DNA from: Hyphomicrobium sp. LHD-15 | GTDB taxonomy: Bacteria > Pseudomonadota > Alphaproteobacteria > Rhizobiales > Hyphomicrobiaceae | DNA: 64,000 bases | Assembly (NCBI RefSeq): GCF_031157355.1 | Contig: NZ_JAVIFT010000002.1 | Coordinates: 372,001-436,000, forward strand | Direction: 5' to 3' | The notes under the pieces: generated by a model | Told to the model about the DNA's origin: nothing | Seen by the model: the letters and a program-made list of their open reading frames with translations, nothing else | The model's database searches: none | Shown: positions 45,370-54,881 of the stretch, one piece after another | How positions within the stretch are numbered: the first letter of the stretch is position 1 | Layout: each line of letters opens with the position of its first letter | Translations under genes and position numbers: made by a program

Positions 45370-45882
45370 CTAATCTTCTTTTTTCTCGTCCGCGGCGCAG
45401 CGCGGGCAGAGGCCCTGAACTTCGACGAACTTAACACGGGCGACGAATTTCGCGCTATTCGCCGCTTCGCCGATCAGGTCGAAGATGTGCTGGCCGTCCA
45501 CTTCGCCGACGGCCCCGCATTTCTCACAGGAGAGGAACAGCGGGCGGCGGCCAGTCCGGTGATCCATCCGGCGGCAGGCGAAGAAGGCGTTCTTGCTTTC
45601 GAGGCGGTGGATGACGCCGGCTTCGAGCAGGGCGTCGATGGCGCGATAGATCGAGATGGGGGCGACGCGTGTGCCTTTGTCGGCGAGGCGGGCCAGGATT
45701 TCATAGGCGCCGATCGAGGCGTAGGTGGCCGCGATCTCCTCGTAGACCATCTGGCGCAATTTGGTGAAGCGCAGGTTCTTGGCCGCGAACTCCTCTCCCG
45801 CGCGCTCGACGGCCTTGGCCAAGCGCTTGCCATTGGATTTGTCCGGTGGGGGAAACGCGGTGCGATTTGCGACGTCAGACAT
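45370..45882 (-). CDS. zur: zinc uptake regulator Zur (Fur family)
   Basis: A 170-residue Fur-family repressor. The winged helix contains LTGTRVAPISIYRAIDALLEAG-like sequence near 70-85, and the metal-binding half has CEKCGAVGEVDG and CPRCAADE Cys pairs for structural zinc. Being first in the operon with znuCB, it is assigned as Zur. A palindrome-like candidate operator lies upstream at 46030-46051. Confidence 0.9.
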   Translation of the reverse strand: MSDVANRTAFPPPDKSNGKRLAKAVERAGEEFAAKNLRFTKLRQMVYEEIAATYASIGAYEILARLADKGTRVAPISIYRAIDALLEAGVIHRLESKNAFFACRRMDHRTGRRPLFLSCEKCGAVGEVDGQHIFDLIGEAANSAKFVARVKFVEVQGLCPRCAADEKKED

Positions 45883-46029
45883 CGGGACCTTTGTTCGTTT
45901 CTTTTGTCCGTTTGCAACAGAATATCATGACGCTTCCTCCTGCCTAGAGAAATCGCCGCAGCTGGTTTTCCGTCCGCTGAATTGATTGTGATGTGACATG
46001 TAAAGGTACAGCGGACATCGGCAGTTGGC

Positions 46030-46051
46030 GTGTATAGTAACAGTATTACAC
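46030..46051. promoter_or_regulatory. candidate Zur operator
   Basis: The 22 bases run from GTGTA to TACAC, with an imperfect inverted AT-rich core (TAGTAACAGTATTA). They lie in the shared upstream region of zur and the divergent thiolase. The similarity to zinc-box AT-rich palindromes is only partial. Confidence 0.3.
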
Positions 46052-46155
46052 TTACCCGGTTTTTGCCATGTTTCTGTAGTTACTAGCGCCCATCGCTAGA
46101 CCCGCATGCGTTTCGGTTGGGTTGCGTTTCTTCTTGCGGACAGCATTTCTCGTCT

Positions 46156-47319
46156 ATGCCTTTCTCGTCCACCTACATCATCGCGGCCAGGCGTTCAGCT
46201 CTCGGCAGAATTGGCGGCTTGCATCGAAGCCGGCGGATCGCTGACCTCGCTGCCCCGGTCATCCTCGCCGCGCTCAAGGATAGCGGCTTGCAGCCGGCCG
46301 ACGTCGACGAGCTGATTGTCGGAAACGCGTCAGAAGGTGGCAATCCCGCGAGGCTGATCTCGCTGGCCTCGGGGCTTCCAGAGACGGTTGCCTCCCATTC
46401 CATCGACCGGCAGTGCGCTTCGGGGCTCGATGCGATCATCGCGGCGGTGCGCGTCGTCCAGGCGGGCGAAGCGGACGTGGTGGTCGCGGGAGGGGCGGAT
46501 TCGCTGTCGACGGCGCCGTGGCGCGTCGCCAAACCCAAGAGCCTCTATCAGCTTCCACATTTCCTGCGGGTCGAGCCGGCAGGCGACGAGACCTTCGACG
46601 ACGCGACCCCGTTCGAGATTTCCGAGCTCTTGCCGCGCCGTCTCGGGATCACGCGCGCTCGGCAGGATATGGTTGCGATGCAGTCCCATCTCAAGGCGGA
46701 GGCGGCTCGCGTGGCGCGCCGGTTCGCCGGCGAGATCGTGCCGATGCGCGCCAATGCCGAGGAGAACCGCGACCAGAGCGCGGTCGAACCTCAAATGGAC
46801 GACCTTGAGGAGATGCAGCCGTTTGCGCCGCCGCATGGAACGCTAACGCCCGGCAATACCAGCGCTCTGCATGATGGCGCCGCGTTCGTTGTCGTCGTCA
46901 GCGAGCGGATCTGGCGGGAGAAGGGGAAGCCGGCTGCCATGCGGCTCGTCTCGGCGGCCGCGCAAGGCGTTGCGCACGACAACGACGGCGAGGCGCCGAT
47001 CGAGGCAATGCAGAAACTTTACAGTCGCCTCAACGGTTTCAAGCGCGACGAGATCGGCGTGTTCGAATTGAGCGAAAGCTCGGCGGCGCAAGTGATTGCG
47101 CTGTCTGAACTCTTGAACATAGACCTTGCCAAAATCAATCCCGATGGCGGCGCTGTCGCGCGCGGGCACCCACTTGGGGCGGCTGGTGCCGTGCTGGTGG
47201 TTCGCTTGTTCTCGACCCTGGTGCGCGCCGCCGGCCCTGAGAAGTCGAAATACGGTGTCGCGACGCTCGGCGCGATCGGCGGTCTCGGGCTCGCGGCGCT
47301 GTTTGAAGCCGTGCGGTGA
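46156..47319 (+). CDS. thiolase-like acyltransferase with atypical catalytic motifs
   Basis: A 387-residue thiolase-fold protein started at the ATG at 46156 (MPFSSTYIIAARRSALG). The nucleophile region is intact (IDRQCASGLDAI, Cys87), and the GHPLGAAGA motif is present. Where phaA has NEAFAAQA this protein has SESSAAQV, and where phaA has the second active Cys (ATLCIGGG) it reads ATLGAIGG. It therefore lacks the usual acid/base Cys and Asn. It may act as a degradative variant, a condensing enzyme with another proton donor, or a non-thiolytic protein. It is divergent from zur. Confidence 0.82.
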   Translation: MPFSSTYIIAARRSALGRIGGLHRSRRIADLAAPVILAALKDSGLQPADVDELIVGNASEGGNPARLISLASGLPETVASHSIDRQCASGLDAIIAAVRVVQAGEADVVVAGGADSLSTAPWRVAKPKSLYQLPHFLRVEPAGDETFDDATPFEISELLPRRLGITRARQDMVAMQSHLKAEAARVARRFAGEIVPMRANAEENRDQSAVEPQMDDLEEMQPFAPPHGTLTPGNTSALHDGAAFVVVVSERIWREKGKPAAMRLVSAAAQGVAHDNDGEAPIEAMQKLYSRLNGFKRDEIGVFELSESSAAQVIALSELLNIDLAKINPDGGAVARGHPLGAAGAVLVVRLFSTLVRAAGPEKSKYGVATLGAIGGLGLAALFEAVR

Positions 47320-47517
47320 GGGGGCAGCGGGCGACGGAACCAAAGCGCCGCTTACGTTTTCAGCAGACATTAAATAGCCTTCATGTGCTCCGATCGCCGT
47401 AATCCCGCCGCGTTAAAGCCCGGGAATGGTAAGGAATGCGCATAAGGATTCTGCGCGAAGGCACGATACTTGTGCCGCCTGCGCTCCGGGCTGGAGCGTG
47501 AGATAGGATTTGAGAGT

Positions 47518-50500
47518 ATGGGCTGGGACGTCAAGGCTACGGCGGACGGAGTCGTTCAGTCACTTCCGTCATTTCCCAATGTCGGTCAGGACCTCTCGCT
47601 GCCGCAGGCGGCGAACTGGATCATCATGGGGCTTCTGGTGCTGGCGGTCGCAAGCGCGCTGGTGCGGTTGCTTCCGAAGCTCTGGACGGCCATCGAACAG
47701 ACGCTGTTCACCAACTGGCGGCTCGCTCTCATCGGCGGCTCGGCGCTGTTGCTCTCGCTCGCTGGCGGCTGGACGACGTGGGACGGCATGCGGAACTTCA
47801 CCGGGGAATCGGTGCTCTCCGCAATGTTCACGTTCGGCATTCACGGCGTGATGCTGATCGTCGCGTGGCTGATCGGCGAGAGCTTCGCGACCGGAATGAA
47901 CCAGGTGCGCGGCAAGTCAGGCCGGAGCGTGAGCCCGCCGCTGGTGGCGCTTTCGGTTCTGGGCGGCGGGTTTGTGCTTGCGGCCATCACAATCGCGATC
48001 GTCCATGCCGGGGTTTCGAGCGATCAGCTGCTTTATGGATTTGCTGCTGCTGGTGCGGTGCTGCTCGCCGTTTCGGCGGTGATGATGTTCTCGACGAGCG
48101 ATGTCGTGCAACCTTACGCGCAGGGCATCCGCATCGTCGCCAAGAACGCGATGCTGTGGGTGATGTTCATCGCCTGCATGGCGACGAGCGTGTTCTTCTC
48201 GTTCGACAGCCGCTTCAACGTCATCTTCCCGAAGGACCAGCGCGAGCGCGCGGCCGAGATCCGCACCAAGAACCAGGTGGCGGGCGTGGTCGCCGATATC
48301 GGCGAGACTATTTCCAGCCGCCGGATGACGGAAGCCGAGCACCTGTTCCAGAGCGAAGGCTGGAACGCCTATGAAACGCAGCTCGCAAATCTCTCGAAGG
48401 CCTCGGAAGGGGCCGAGTCGGAGATCGAGACGCATTTCACGAAGCAGATGGAGGCGCATCGCTCGTCTATTGCCGTGCAGCAGGAGCGGATCGCGACCGC
48501 GACCAGCGGACAGGCCGGGCTTGCAAACAAGAAGAACGTGCTCACGGATGAGCTGTCGCGGCTCAAGGCCGACCGGCCCGGGCTTGCGGCTGATCTTTCG
48601 GGCAAGAAGTCCGAGCTCGACACGCGCGCCAAGGAGGTCGATGCGAAGCGCGTCGAAGCCATGGCCGAAGACAAGGGCGTCGAAGGCACGCTCAAGGAAG
48701 GCAAGGGTCCAATCTATCGCCAGCGCGTGGCGGAGATGGGCAAACTCAAAGAGTACTACAAGATCGGCGAGGAGCGCGTGCGCGATGCGCAGAAGCGGCT
48801 AGATGCCGTCGATACGCGCGTGGCGCAGATCGAGCGCGAGCTTGCCGGCGTGGACGGCGAACTTGCCAAGCTCAAGGGCGAGGCAGTGACGGCCGAACAG
48901 CGTATTCAGGCGGCGGAATCTTCGCAGCTTGGCCAGGAAGGCCAGAAGGTGGATCCGGCGCGCGTGCGCGCGGCGTTCGAGCGGGCCCGCGCAGATTTCC
49001 GGCAGCAGCCCAATGCGGAGCAGCTGGCTTCGCTGCATCAACATTGCACGCAGCTCTATGATGCGATGATCAGCACGGCGGCGACCAAGGATCGCGTGCG
49101 CAACATCGATTGCGATCCCAAGCAGGCGGTGGAAGCGGCAGCGACGATTTTCGCGCTCAACGCCGGTCTCAAGGCATACGAGACGAACTGCGCGGGCGGC
49201 GACAAGGTGCCGACAACGGGCGGTGTCGATCCGCTGCTGCAGTTCGGGCGCAAGTGCCTGCAGGATTCCGGTTTGCCGAGCGGCGATTCCTCGGTAATGG
49301 GCGCCAAACTCTCGGCAATCGACCTCAATCGCGACGACAAGGCCCACAACTTCGTGGTGTCGCTCAACGCGTTCCAGGACGGCAACAGGCTTGCCTATCT
49401 CGCGCTCGCCATCGCAATCGGCATCGACAGCCTGATCTTCATGACGGGCCTGTTCGGCGCCAACGCCGTGCGCTCGCCGCTGTCGGACGTGCCGAGCATG
49501 AAGGCGCGCAACTCTCAGGAGCTAAACGCGATGATCGAGACGGCGCTGCTGCCGGACATGTTCCGCAAGGCGCGGCTCGTGTCGCAGTCGATGCATCCGA
49601 TCGAGAACGTGGAAGGCTTCTCCAACGAGGTGCGGCTCGACGAACTCGATCCGGAAACCGCCGTGCAGGTGCGCGAAGTGCTGAACGCGGGCGCGATCAT
49701 CGGTGCGGTGCGGCGCGGCGAGCGGCCGAGCCATTATCTCGTGCGTTCTGAGCTTTTGGAATTCCTGAATACCGTCATCAAGCGCGAACTCGAGACCAAC
49801 CGCGAGAAGGCCGAGCGCGGTTTGACGCTCGATCAGCTCGAAGATCAGGTGGTCGTCGCGCTCTTGCCGGAGGTGGCGGCCAATTGCGAGGCCGTGCTTG
49901 CCGAACTGGTGCCCATCGACGATCCGAAGCAGACCGGCTTTACCTCGGTCGTTGCCCTCGACGAGGTGATGGACGAAGCCCGCGCACCTATTCTCAACGT
50001 GTTGAACACCGGTGCGACGTTCTCGGTCGTGCAGCGCGAGAAGGGCACGGACAGCTACTTCGTGCACAAGGATCTCTACAAGACGCTGGCGCGTATCCGG
50101 GCCCGCGAAGTGGCGCGGGGCGGCTATCGGCTCGAAGGCCCGGCTGCGGGGCGGCGGCGCATTGCAGCTTCGGCTGCCGGGAAAGCCGGCTATGGCGGTT
50201 CGCTCACGCCGGCAAACCCGGCGCTGACCGATCAGACCCGCAAGGACAAGCCGGCGCCCGCGCTTTCGGCCGAGCCGACGGCGGGATATCTCGAGCCGCT
50301 GCTCGGGGCGCTCGGCGTTCAGCCCGACGACTTCATGACGCTCGAAGGCATTGCGTTCGAAGCCGCGTTGCAGGCGGCGGAAACGCTTTCGAACCTGCGC
50401 CACAACAACCGGCTTCTGAATCAGTCCCTCTCGGATCGCGACGAGGAGGAGCATGCGCGCGTCACGCGGGCGTTCGAAGCGCTCGACAAGATGCTGGCTC

Positions 50501-50829
50501 CGGAAGACGATCTGAGGCGCCAGCATCTGGTTGCCGCCTCGGAGGAGATCTCGCAGAACTGGCAGCTGATCATGCTGTTGCCGAAAGGGCCGTACGAGCG
50601 CGAGCTTGGCGAGCTGGTCGAAGATCTCGAACCGCAGAACGGATCGGGCTCGCTCCGGAACGAGGAGCAGGCGCTGATGATCGTGGCGCGGCGGGTTTTG
50701 GGTGATCTTGCAGCCAATCCGCGCCGGACTGACAAGGACTGGATGCATCTCGATTCGAAGTTCCAGCAGCTGCTGCTCGGTTCTCAGCAGCAGGCGGCCG
50801 TTCGCGACGCCAAGCGCGCCTTGAACTAG
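47518..50829 (+). CDS. very large membrane protein with coiled coils, unknown
   Basis: I do not recognise this 1103-residue protein. It starts at the ATG at 47518 (MGWDVKATADG). About five membrane helices fall within residues 35-235, starting LLVLAVASALVRLLPKLW. A long coiled coil runs from about 260 to 470, rich in Glu, Lys, Ala and Arg. A region with several Cys follows (about 500-600), then another membrane helix near 625-647 (LAYLALAIAIGIDSLIFMTGLFGAN). The C-terminal third is soluble and helical, with repeated RSELLEFLNTVIKREL-type units. A terminator follows at 50853-50887. Confidence 0.75.
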   Translation: MGWDVKATADGVVQSLPSFPNVGQDLSLPQAANWIIMGLLVLAVASALVRLLPKLWTAIEQTLFTNWRLALIGGSALLLSLAGGWTTWDGMRNFTGESVLSAMFTFGIHGVMLIVAWLIGESFATGMNQVRGKSGRSVSPPLVALSVLGGGFVLAAITIAIVHAGVSSDQLLYGFAAAGAVLLAVSAVMMFSTSDVVQPYAQGIRIVAKNAMLWVMFIACMATSVFFSFDSRFNVIFPKDQRERAAEIRTKNQVAGVVADIGETISSRRMTEAEHLFQSEGWNAYETQLANLSKASEGAESEIETHFTKQMEAHRSSIAVQQERIATATSGQAGLANKKNVLTDELSRLKADRPGLAADLSGKKSELDTRAKEVDAKRVEAMAEDKGVEGTLKEGKGPIYRQRVAEMGKLKEYYKIGEERVRDAQKRLDAVDTRVAQIERELAGVDGELAKLKGEAVTAEQRIQAAESSQLGQEGQKVDPARVRAAFERARADFRQQPNAEQLASLHQHCTQLYDAMISTAATKDRVRNIDCDPKQAVEAAATIFALNAGLKAYETNCAGGDKVPTTGGVDPLLQFGRKCLQDSGLPSGDSSVMGAKLSAIDLNRDDKAHNFVVSLNAFQDGNRLAYLALAIAIGIDSLIFMTGLFGANAVRSPLSDVPSMKARNSQELNAMIETALLPDMFRKARLVSQSMHPIENVEGFSNEVRLDELDPETAVQVREVLNAGAIIGAVRRGERPSHYLVRSELLEFLNTVIKRELETNREKAERGLTLDQLEDQVVVALLPEVAANCEAVLAELVPIDDPKQTGFTSVVALDEVMDEARAPILNVLNTGATFSVVQREKGTDSYFVHKDLYKTLARIRAREVARGGYRLEGPAAGRRRIAASAAGKAGYGGSLTPANPALTDQTRKDKPAPALSAEPTAGYLEPLLGALGVQPDDFMTLEGIAFEAALQAAETLSNLRHNNRLLNQSLSDRDEEEHARVTRAFEALDKMLAPEDDLRRQHLVAASEEISQNWQLIMLLPKGPYERELGELVEDLEPQNGSGSLRNEEQALMIVARRVLGDLAANPRRTDKDWMHLDSKFQQLLLGSQQQAAVRDAKRALN

Positions 50830-50852
50830 CTACCTACCTTTCCTGAGATACG

Positions 50853-50887
50853 AGGCCCGTGCCGGTTCAGCCGCACGGGCCTTTTCT
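50853..50887 (+). terminator. rho-independent terminator
   Basis: AGGCCCGTGC pairs with GCACGGGCCT around a 10-base loop, followed by TTTTCTTTTTTTT. It ends the 1103-residue gene. Confidence 0.85.
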
Positions 50888-50987
50888 TTTTTTTGACACT
50901 GCTCCTGCGCCGTTCCGTCACCAGTTTCGCGTTATTCCGCCCGCGGGCGATTTTATTCTGCGTGCTCATTTTGATGAGGAGAATTTC

Positions 50988-52382
50988 ATGTCGCCTGTGC
51001 GCACGCTTTCTTCCTTGTTTGGTTCGGCTTCCCTTTTCAGTCTGGCCGCGTTGTGCGGCGCTTTCCTTTCCCCTGGCTCCGAAGCCCGCGCCGCCGACGT
51101 TCAGATCGGCGCCGAGCTTGGCCATTCCGTGATCGATACGAAGAGCTCCGATCGCGTTTACCTGCGGCTTTCGCTCAAGACGCTCGCGGCCAAGGCGCGG
51201 AAGGATCGCGCGCCGATCAACGTTGCGATCGTCGTCGATCGCTCAGGTTCCATGAGCGGAGATCGGCTTGCGGCGGCGAAGAAGGGCGCGCAGGTGGCGC
51301 TCGACCGGCTCGGGTCCGACGATGTCGTTTCACTGGTGTCCTACAATCATGAGGTGGAGGTGCTGCGCGAAGCGGGCAAGGTCGGAAGCGATCGCAGCAA
51401 GCTTGAGCGCGCGATCGAATCCCTCAGTGCGAGCGGGACGACGGCGCTCTATGCAGGCGTCAAGGAAGGCGGCGAGCAGGTCAAGACGTTCCGCTCCGAT
51501 CTTCAGGTCAATCGCGTCGTGCTGCTGTCGGATGGGCTTGCGAACGTCGGGCCGAGCACGCCGGGCGAGCTGGCGAACCTCGGCCGGGAGCTTGCGGCAA
51601 AGGGCATTACGGTTTCAACCATCGGCCTCGGGCTCGAATACAACGAGGACCTAATGCAGCGCCTGGCGGCGGCCAGCGACGGCAACCACGTGTTCGTCGA
51701 GCGGCCGAGCGATCTTGCAGAGATCTTCGATCGCGAGTTCGGAGATGCGCTTTCGATCGCGGCGCGCGACATCATCATCAACATCGAGTGCAAGGACGGC
51801 TTCAAGCCGAAGCGCGTGCTCGGACGCGAAGGGGACATTTCCGGAAGCCGCATCACGCTGAAGCTCAACCAGCTTCAGGTCGAGAACGAGCGTTATGTCG
51901 TGGTGGAGCTGGAGGCGCCGACCGGCCGTTCCACCAGCGCGAGCGACGGGGACGTCGCGAACGTCGAGGTCGACTATCTCAATCTCGAAAGCGGGACGCG
52001 TGCGTCTGCCAAGACCAACGTCCGCGCGCGGTTCTCGGATGATGCCAAGGAGGCCGAGGCGAGCGTCAACAAGGGCGTCATGAGCCAGGTTACGGAGCAG
52101 GTCGCGACCGAGAACAGCGAACGGGCGGTGGAGTTGCGCGACAAGGGTGACGTGGCGGCGGCCAAGAAGGCGCTCGAAGAGAATGCCTCCTATCTCAACC
52201 GGCAGAAGGATGTGCTGGGCTCGGGCGCGGCGGCGGCTCCCAAGGCTTCGATCTCGACGCTCGACAAGCTCGAGGAAAAGAGCCGGGAGGCGGCCGCGAG
52301 CCTCGAAGGCGAGAACTGGGAGAAGACGCGCAAGGTCATGCGCCAGGACCAGCACAAGTCGAAGGTCCAGCAGGCCTATTGA
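50988..52382 (+). CDS. secreted von Willebrand factor A domain protein
   Basis: A 464-residue protein started at the ATG at 50988, which has a GAGGAGA ribosome site. A signal peptide (about 1-36, cleavage near ARA-ADVQ) leads to a VWA domain (about 75-250) with the MIDAS motif VVDRSGSMSGDRL, the Thr in ASGTTALYAGV and the Asp in LLSDGLANVG. A strand-rich domain and an Ala/Glu/Lys-rich coiled-coil tail follow. VWA proteins bind metal-dependent partners; no partner is obvious. A terminator follows. Confidence 0.9.
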   Translation: MSPVRTLSSLFGSASLFSLAALCGAFLSPGSEARAADVQIGAELGHSVIDTKSSDRVYLRLSLKTLAAKARKDRAPINVAIVVDRSGSMSGDRLAAAKKGAQVALDRLGSDDVVSLVSYNHEVEVLREAGKVGSDRSKLERAIESLSASGTTALYAGVKEGGEQVKTFRSDLQVNRVVLLSDGLANVGPSTPGELANLGRELAAKGITVSTIGLGLEYNEDLMQRLAAASDGNHVFVERPSDLAEIFDREFGDALSIAARDIIINIECKDGFKPKRVLGREGDISGSRITLKLNQLQVENERYVVVELEAPTGRSTSASDGDVANVEVDYLNLESGTRASAKTNVRARFSDDAKEAEASVNKGVMSQVTEQVATENSERAVELRDKGDVAAAKKALEENASYLNRQKDVLGSGAAAAPKASISTLDKLEEKSREAAASLEGENWEKTRKVMRQDQHKSKVQQAY

Positions 52383-52423
52383 TCCCGTTGGGTATTGTTC
52401 GGCGAAACCTGTCTGAACGACGG

Positions 52424-52450
52424 CGGAGCGGCAATGCCGCTCCGTTTTTT
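52424..52450 (+). terminator. rho-independent terminator
   Basis: CGGAGCGGC pairs with GCCGCTCCG around a short AAT loop, followed by six Ts. It ends the VWA gene. Confidence 0.88.
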
Positions 52451-52626
52451 CAATTGGGATGTCGGATATGGGCCAAGAGCGGACGTCGACCGTGGAGCTC
52501 GCCCCCAGGGACGAGCAAAGTGTCCAAAAGAGCACACCGAGAGCGGAGCTCCCTAAGGCAACCTTAAGATTGCGTGTTCAAACTTGATCAACGCTAACCA
52601 GGACTGGCATCAAACGGGGATCACTC

Positions 52627-54129
52627 TTGTCAGATAGATCGACAATGCCGCTATCAACTGTACTGCGTGTGAGGCTTCCCGGGACTATAGCGATAGCGGC
52701 TGTATGCGCGCTGATGGCGCTGAGTGTCGACGCCAGCGCAAAGGCCGCACGCCCCGTCGAGGAGACGGCGCCACGCGATGCCGGCGAACCGATCATGGCG
52801 ATCGTGTCGATCAAGTCGCAACAAGTCACGTTCTATGATGCCGACGGCTGGATCGTAAAAGCACCGGTTTCGACCGGCACCAAGGGACGCGAAACGCCGG
52901 CCGGCGTCTTCGCTATTCTCCAGAAGAATGCCGACCATCGCTCGAACCTCTACGACGATGCGCACATGCCGCACATGCAGCGTCTCACCTGGAACGGTAT
53001 CGCGCTCCATGGCGGCCCACTGCCTGGGTATGCCGCCTCCCATGGCTGCGTGCGGATGCCGTACGGCTTCGCGGAGAAGCTGTTCGATATGACGCGTATC
53101 GGGATGCGCGTGATTGTTTCCCCCTACGACGCGACGCCGGAAGCGTTCTCTCACCCGGCGCTGCCGGTGCCGAACGCGGAGGCTGTCTCTGCCGCTCCGG
53201 AGCGTGCTGACCAGCTTGCACTCGAAGCTGCCGAGGCCGCCAAAGCCGCTGATGTTTCAAAGAAGGCGGCTGCCAAAGCTGCGCGCGAGGCGTCATCGTC
53301 CAAGGCGGCGCTGCGCAAGTCGGAAGGCGTCAAGTCTGCGGCCGACGGCGCGCTTGCCCGCGCCGAAAAGACGCTCGCTGCCGCGAAGACCGACCAGGCC
53401 AAGGCAAGTGCCGAGGAGCAGAAGCTCAAAGCCGCGACCAAGGCCGCCGAAGCGGCAGCGAAACTCGAAGCCGCTCAAGCCGATGCGACGGCAAAGATCG
53501 ACGCGGCAGCCAGCGCGCAGGAGGCTGCCAAGGACGCGGCCACTCGGAAGCCCGAGACTGCCAAAGCTGCGACAGAAGCGAAGCTCGCGCTCGAGCCGGT
53601 CTCGATCTACATCAGCCGCGCTACGCAAAAGCTCTACGTGCGGCGGAACACGCGCAAGCCGTGGCCGGATGGGGGCGAGGTTTTCGATGCGACCATCGAG
53701 GCTCCGGTCACGATCCGCGATCCTGACCTGCCCATCGGTACGCATGTGTTCACTGCGATGGCGTCCGACGGCGCCGGTCTTCGTTGGAGCGCGGTCTCGA
53801 TCGACGCTGGTGACGATGCTAAAAATGCCCTCGATCGCATCAGCATTCCGAGCGAAGTGCTGGATCGCATCGCCCCGACGGCGCTGCCGCGATCCTCGAT
53901 CATCGTCTCCGACGAGCCTTTGAGTAAAGAAACCAACTATCGGACCGAGTTCGTTGCGGTGTTGAGCAACCAGCCTCAGGGCGGCTTCAAAACGCGCAAG
54001 CCGACACCCCCTCCCGTCGTCAAGCCCTGGGAAGGCGGCGGCTTCTTCAGCTTCTTTGGTCCGCCGCCTCCGCCACCGGACGCCAAACGCGGGCGCACAA
54101 GACAGGTGCAATCAAAGTGGGCTTGGTAG
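52627..54129 (+). CDS. periplasmic L,D-transpeptidase (YkuD) with Ala-rich coiled coil
   Basis: The 500-residue protein starts at a TTG (an ATG at 52645 is an alternative). A signal peptide ends near residue 40. The YkuD domain (about 55-165) has the catalytic motif with His128 and the SHGC box at 138-141 (Cys141), followed by VRM. A long Ala/Lys/Glu-rich helical region (about 190-330) precedes a strand-rich domain that resembles a second, inactive YkuD start (VSIYISRATQKLYV, then PIGTHVFTAM) but lacks the Cys. L,D-transpeptidases cross-link peptidoglycan or anchor proteins to it. Confidence 0.92.
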   Translation: MSDRSTMPLSTVLRVRLPGTIAIAAVCALMALSVDASAKAARPVEETAPRDAGEPIMAIVSIKSQQVTFYDADGWIVKAPVSTGTKGRETPAGVFAILQKNADHRSNLYDDAHMPHMQRLTWNGIALHGGPLPGYAASHGCVRMPYGFAEKLFDMTRIGMRVIVSPYDATPEAFSHPALPVPNAEAVSAAPERADQLALEAAEAAKAADVSKKAAAKAAREASSSKAALRKSEGVKSAADGALARAEKTLAAAKTDQAKASAEEQKLKAATKAAEAAAKLEAAQADATAKIDAAASAQEAAKDAATRKPETAKAATEAKLALEPVSIYISRATQKLYVRRNTRKPWPDGGEVFDATIEAPVTIRDPDLPIGTHVFTAMASDGAGLRWSAVSIDAGDDAKNALDRISIPSEVLDRIAPTALPRSSIIVSDEPLSKETNYRTEFVAVLSNQPQGGFKTRKPTPPPVVKPWEGGGFFSFFGPPPPPPDAKRGRTRQVQSKWAW

Positions 54130-54286
54130 CCCGGCCCACGCCGACGATCGGCTACCTTGTCGCCGCGTCGAGGGGGAATGGGCGGCTTGCCGGAAATTCC
54201 GTACGGTTTTGATGTTCCGTCTTTGGCATGTCCGCTAAGGGTCAGAAATAGACATCGGTCTTGGGGCTTGATTGACCCACAAAATG

Positions 54287-54314
54287 AAAACGGCAGCGCT
54301 TGGCGCTGCCGTTT
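54287..54314 (-). terminator. rho-independent terminator of infC
   Basis: On the minus strand, AAACGGCAGCGC pairs with GCGCTGCCGTTT around a 4-base loop, followed by TCATTTTG. It lies 28 bases after the infC stop. Confidence 0.82.
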
Positions 54315-54341
54315 AATCGGTATCAGGACTGGTGCGCGGCC

Positions 54342-54881
54342 TTACTTCGGTGCGAGCACCATCACCATCTGACGGCCTTCGAAGCGCGGCTCGGATTCCA
54401 CCTTCGCGATCGGCTCGACGTCGGTCTTGACGCGAACCAGCACGGCCATGCCGAGCTGCTGATGCGCCATTTCACGGCCGCGGAAGCGCAGCGTGACCTT
54501 GACCTTGTCGCCTTCCTCGAAGAAGCGCTTGATGGCGCGCATTTTCACGTCGTAGTCGTGATCATCGATGCCGGGTCGCATCTTGATCTCTTTGATCTCG
54601 ACGATTTTCTGATGTTTGCGGGCTTCGGCAGCTTTTTTCTGTTCTTGGTATTTGTACTTACCGAAGTCGAGAATCTTGCAGACCGGCGGCTCGGCGTCAG
54701 GGGAAACCTCGACCAGATCCAGTCCGGCCGCTTCAGCCCGCGCAAGCGCATCTACTTTCGATACAACACCGACATTCTGTCCGGTTTCATCAATGAGCCG
54801 CACATCGCGGGACCGGATCGCATCGTTGATCTTCGGGCCGGTGGGCTCGCGCTCGGCGGCGCCTCGCATAGGTTTGCGGAT
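54342..54881 (-). CDS. infC: translation initiation factor IF-3, AUC start
   Basis: IF-3 binds the 30S subunit and checks initiation codons. The 179-residue product has the two-domain pattern: an N-domain with [14 protein letters not shown], a Lys-rich linker ([20 protein letters not shown]) and a C-domain ending MVMVLAPK. The start is set at ATC at 54881: GGAG at 54889-54892 lies 7 bases upstream, whereas the TTG at 54887 is only 1 base from it. Rare start codons are normal for infC, since they let IF-3 repress its own translation. The next gene on the strand is a glycosyltransferase transcribed towards it. Confidence 0.93.
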   Translation of the reverse strand: MRKPMRGAAEREPTGPKINDAIRSRDVRLIDETGQNVGVVSKVDALARAEAAGLDLVEVSPDAEPPVCKILDFGKYKYQEQKKAAEARKHQKIVEIKEIKMRPGIDDHDYDVKMRAIKRFFEEGDKVKVTLRFRGREMAHQQLGMAVLVRVKTDVEPIAKVESEPRFEGRQMVMVLAPK

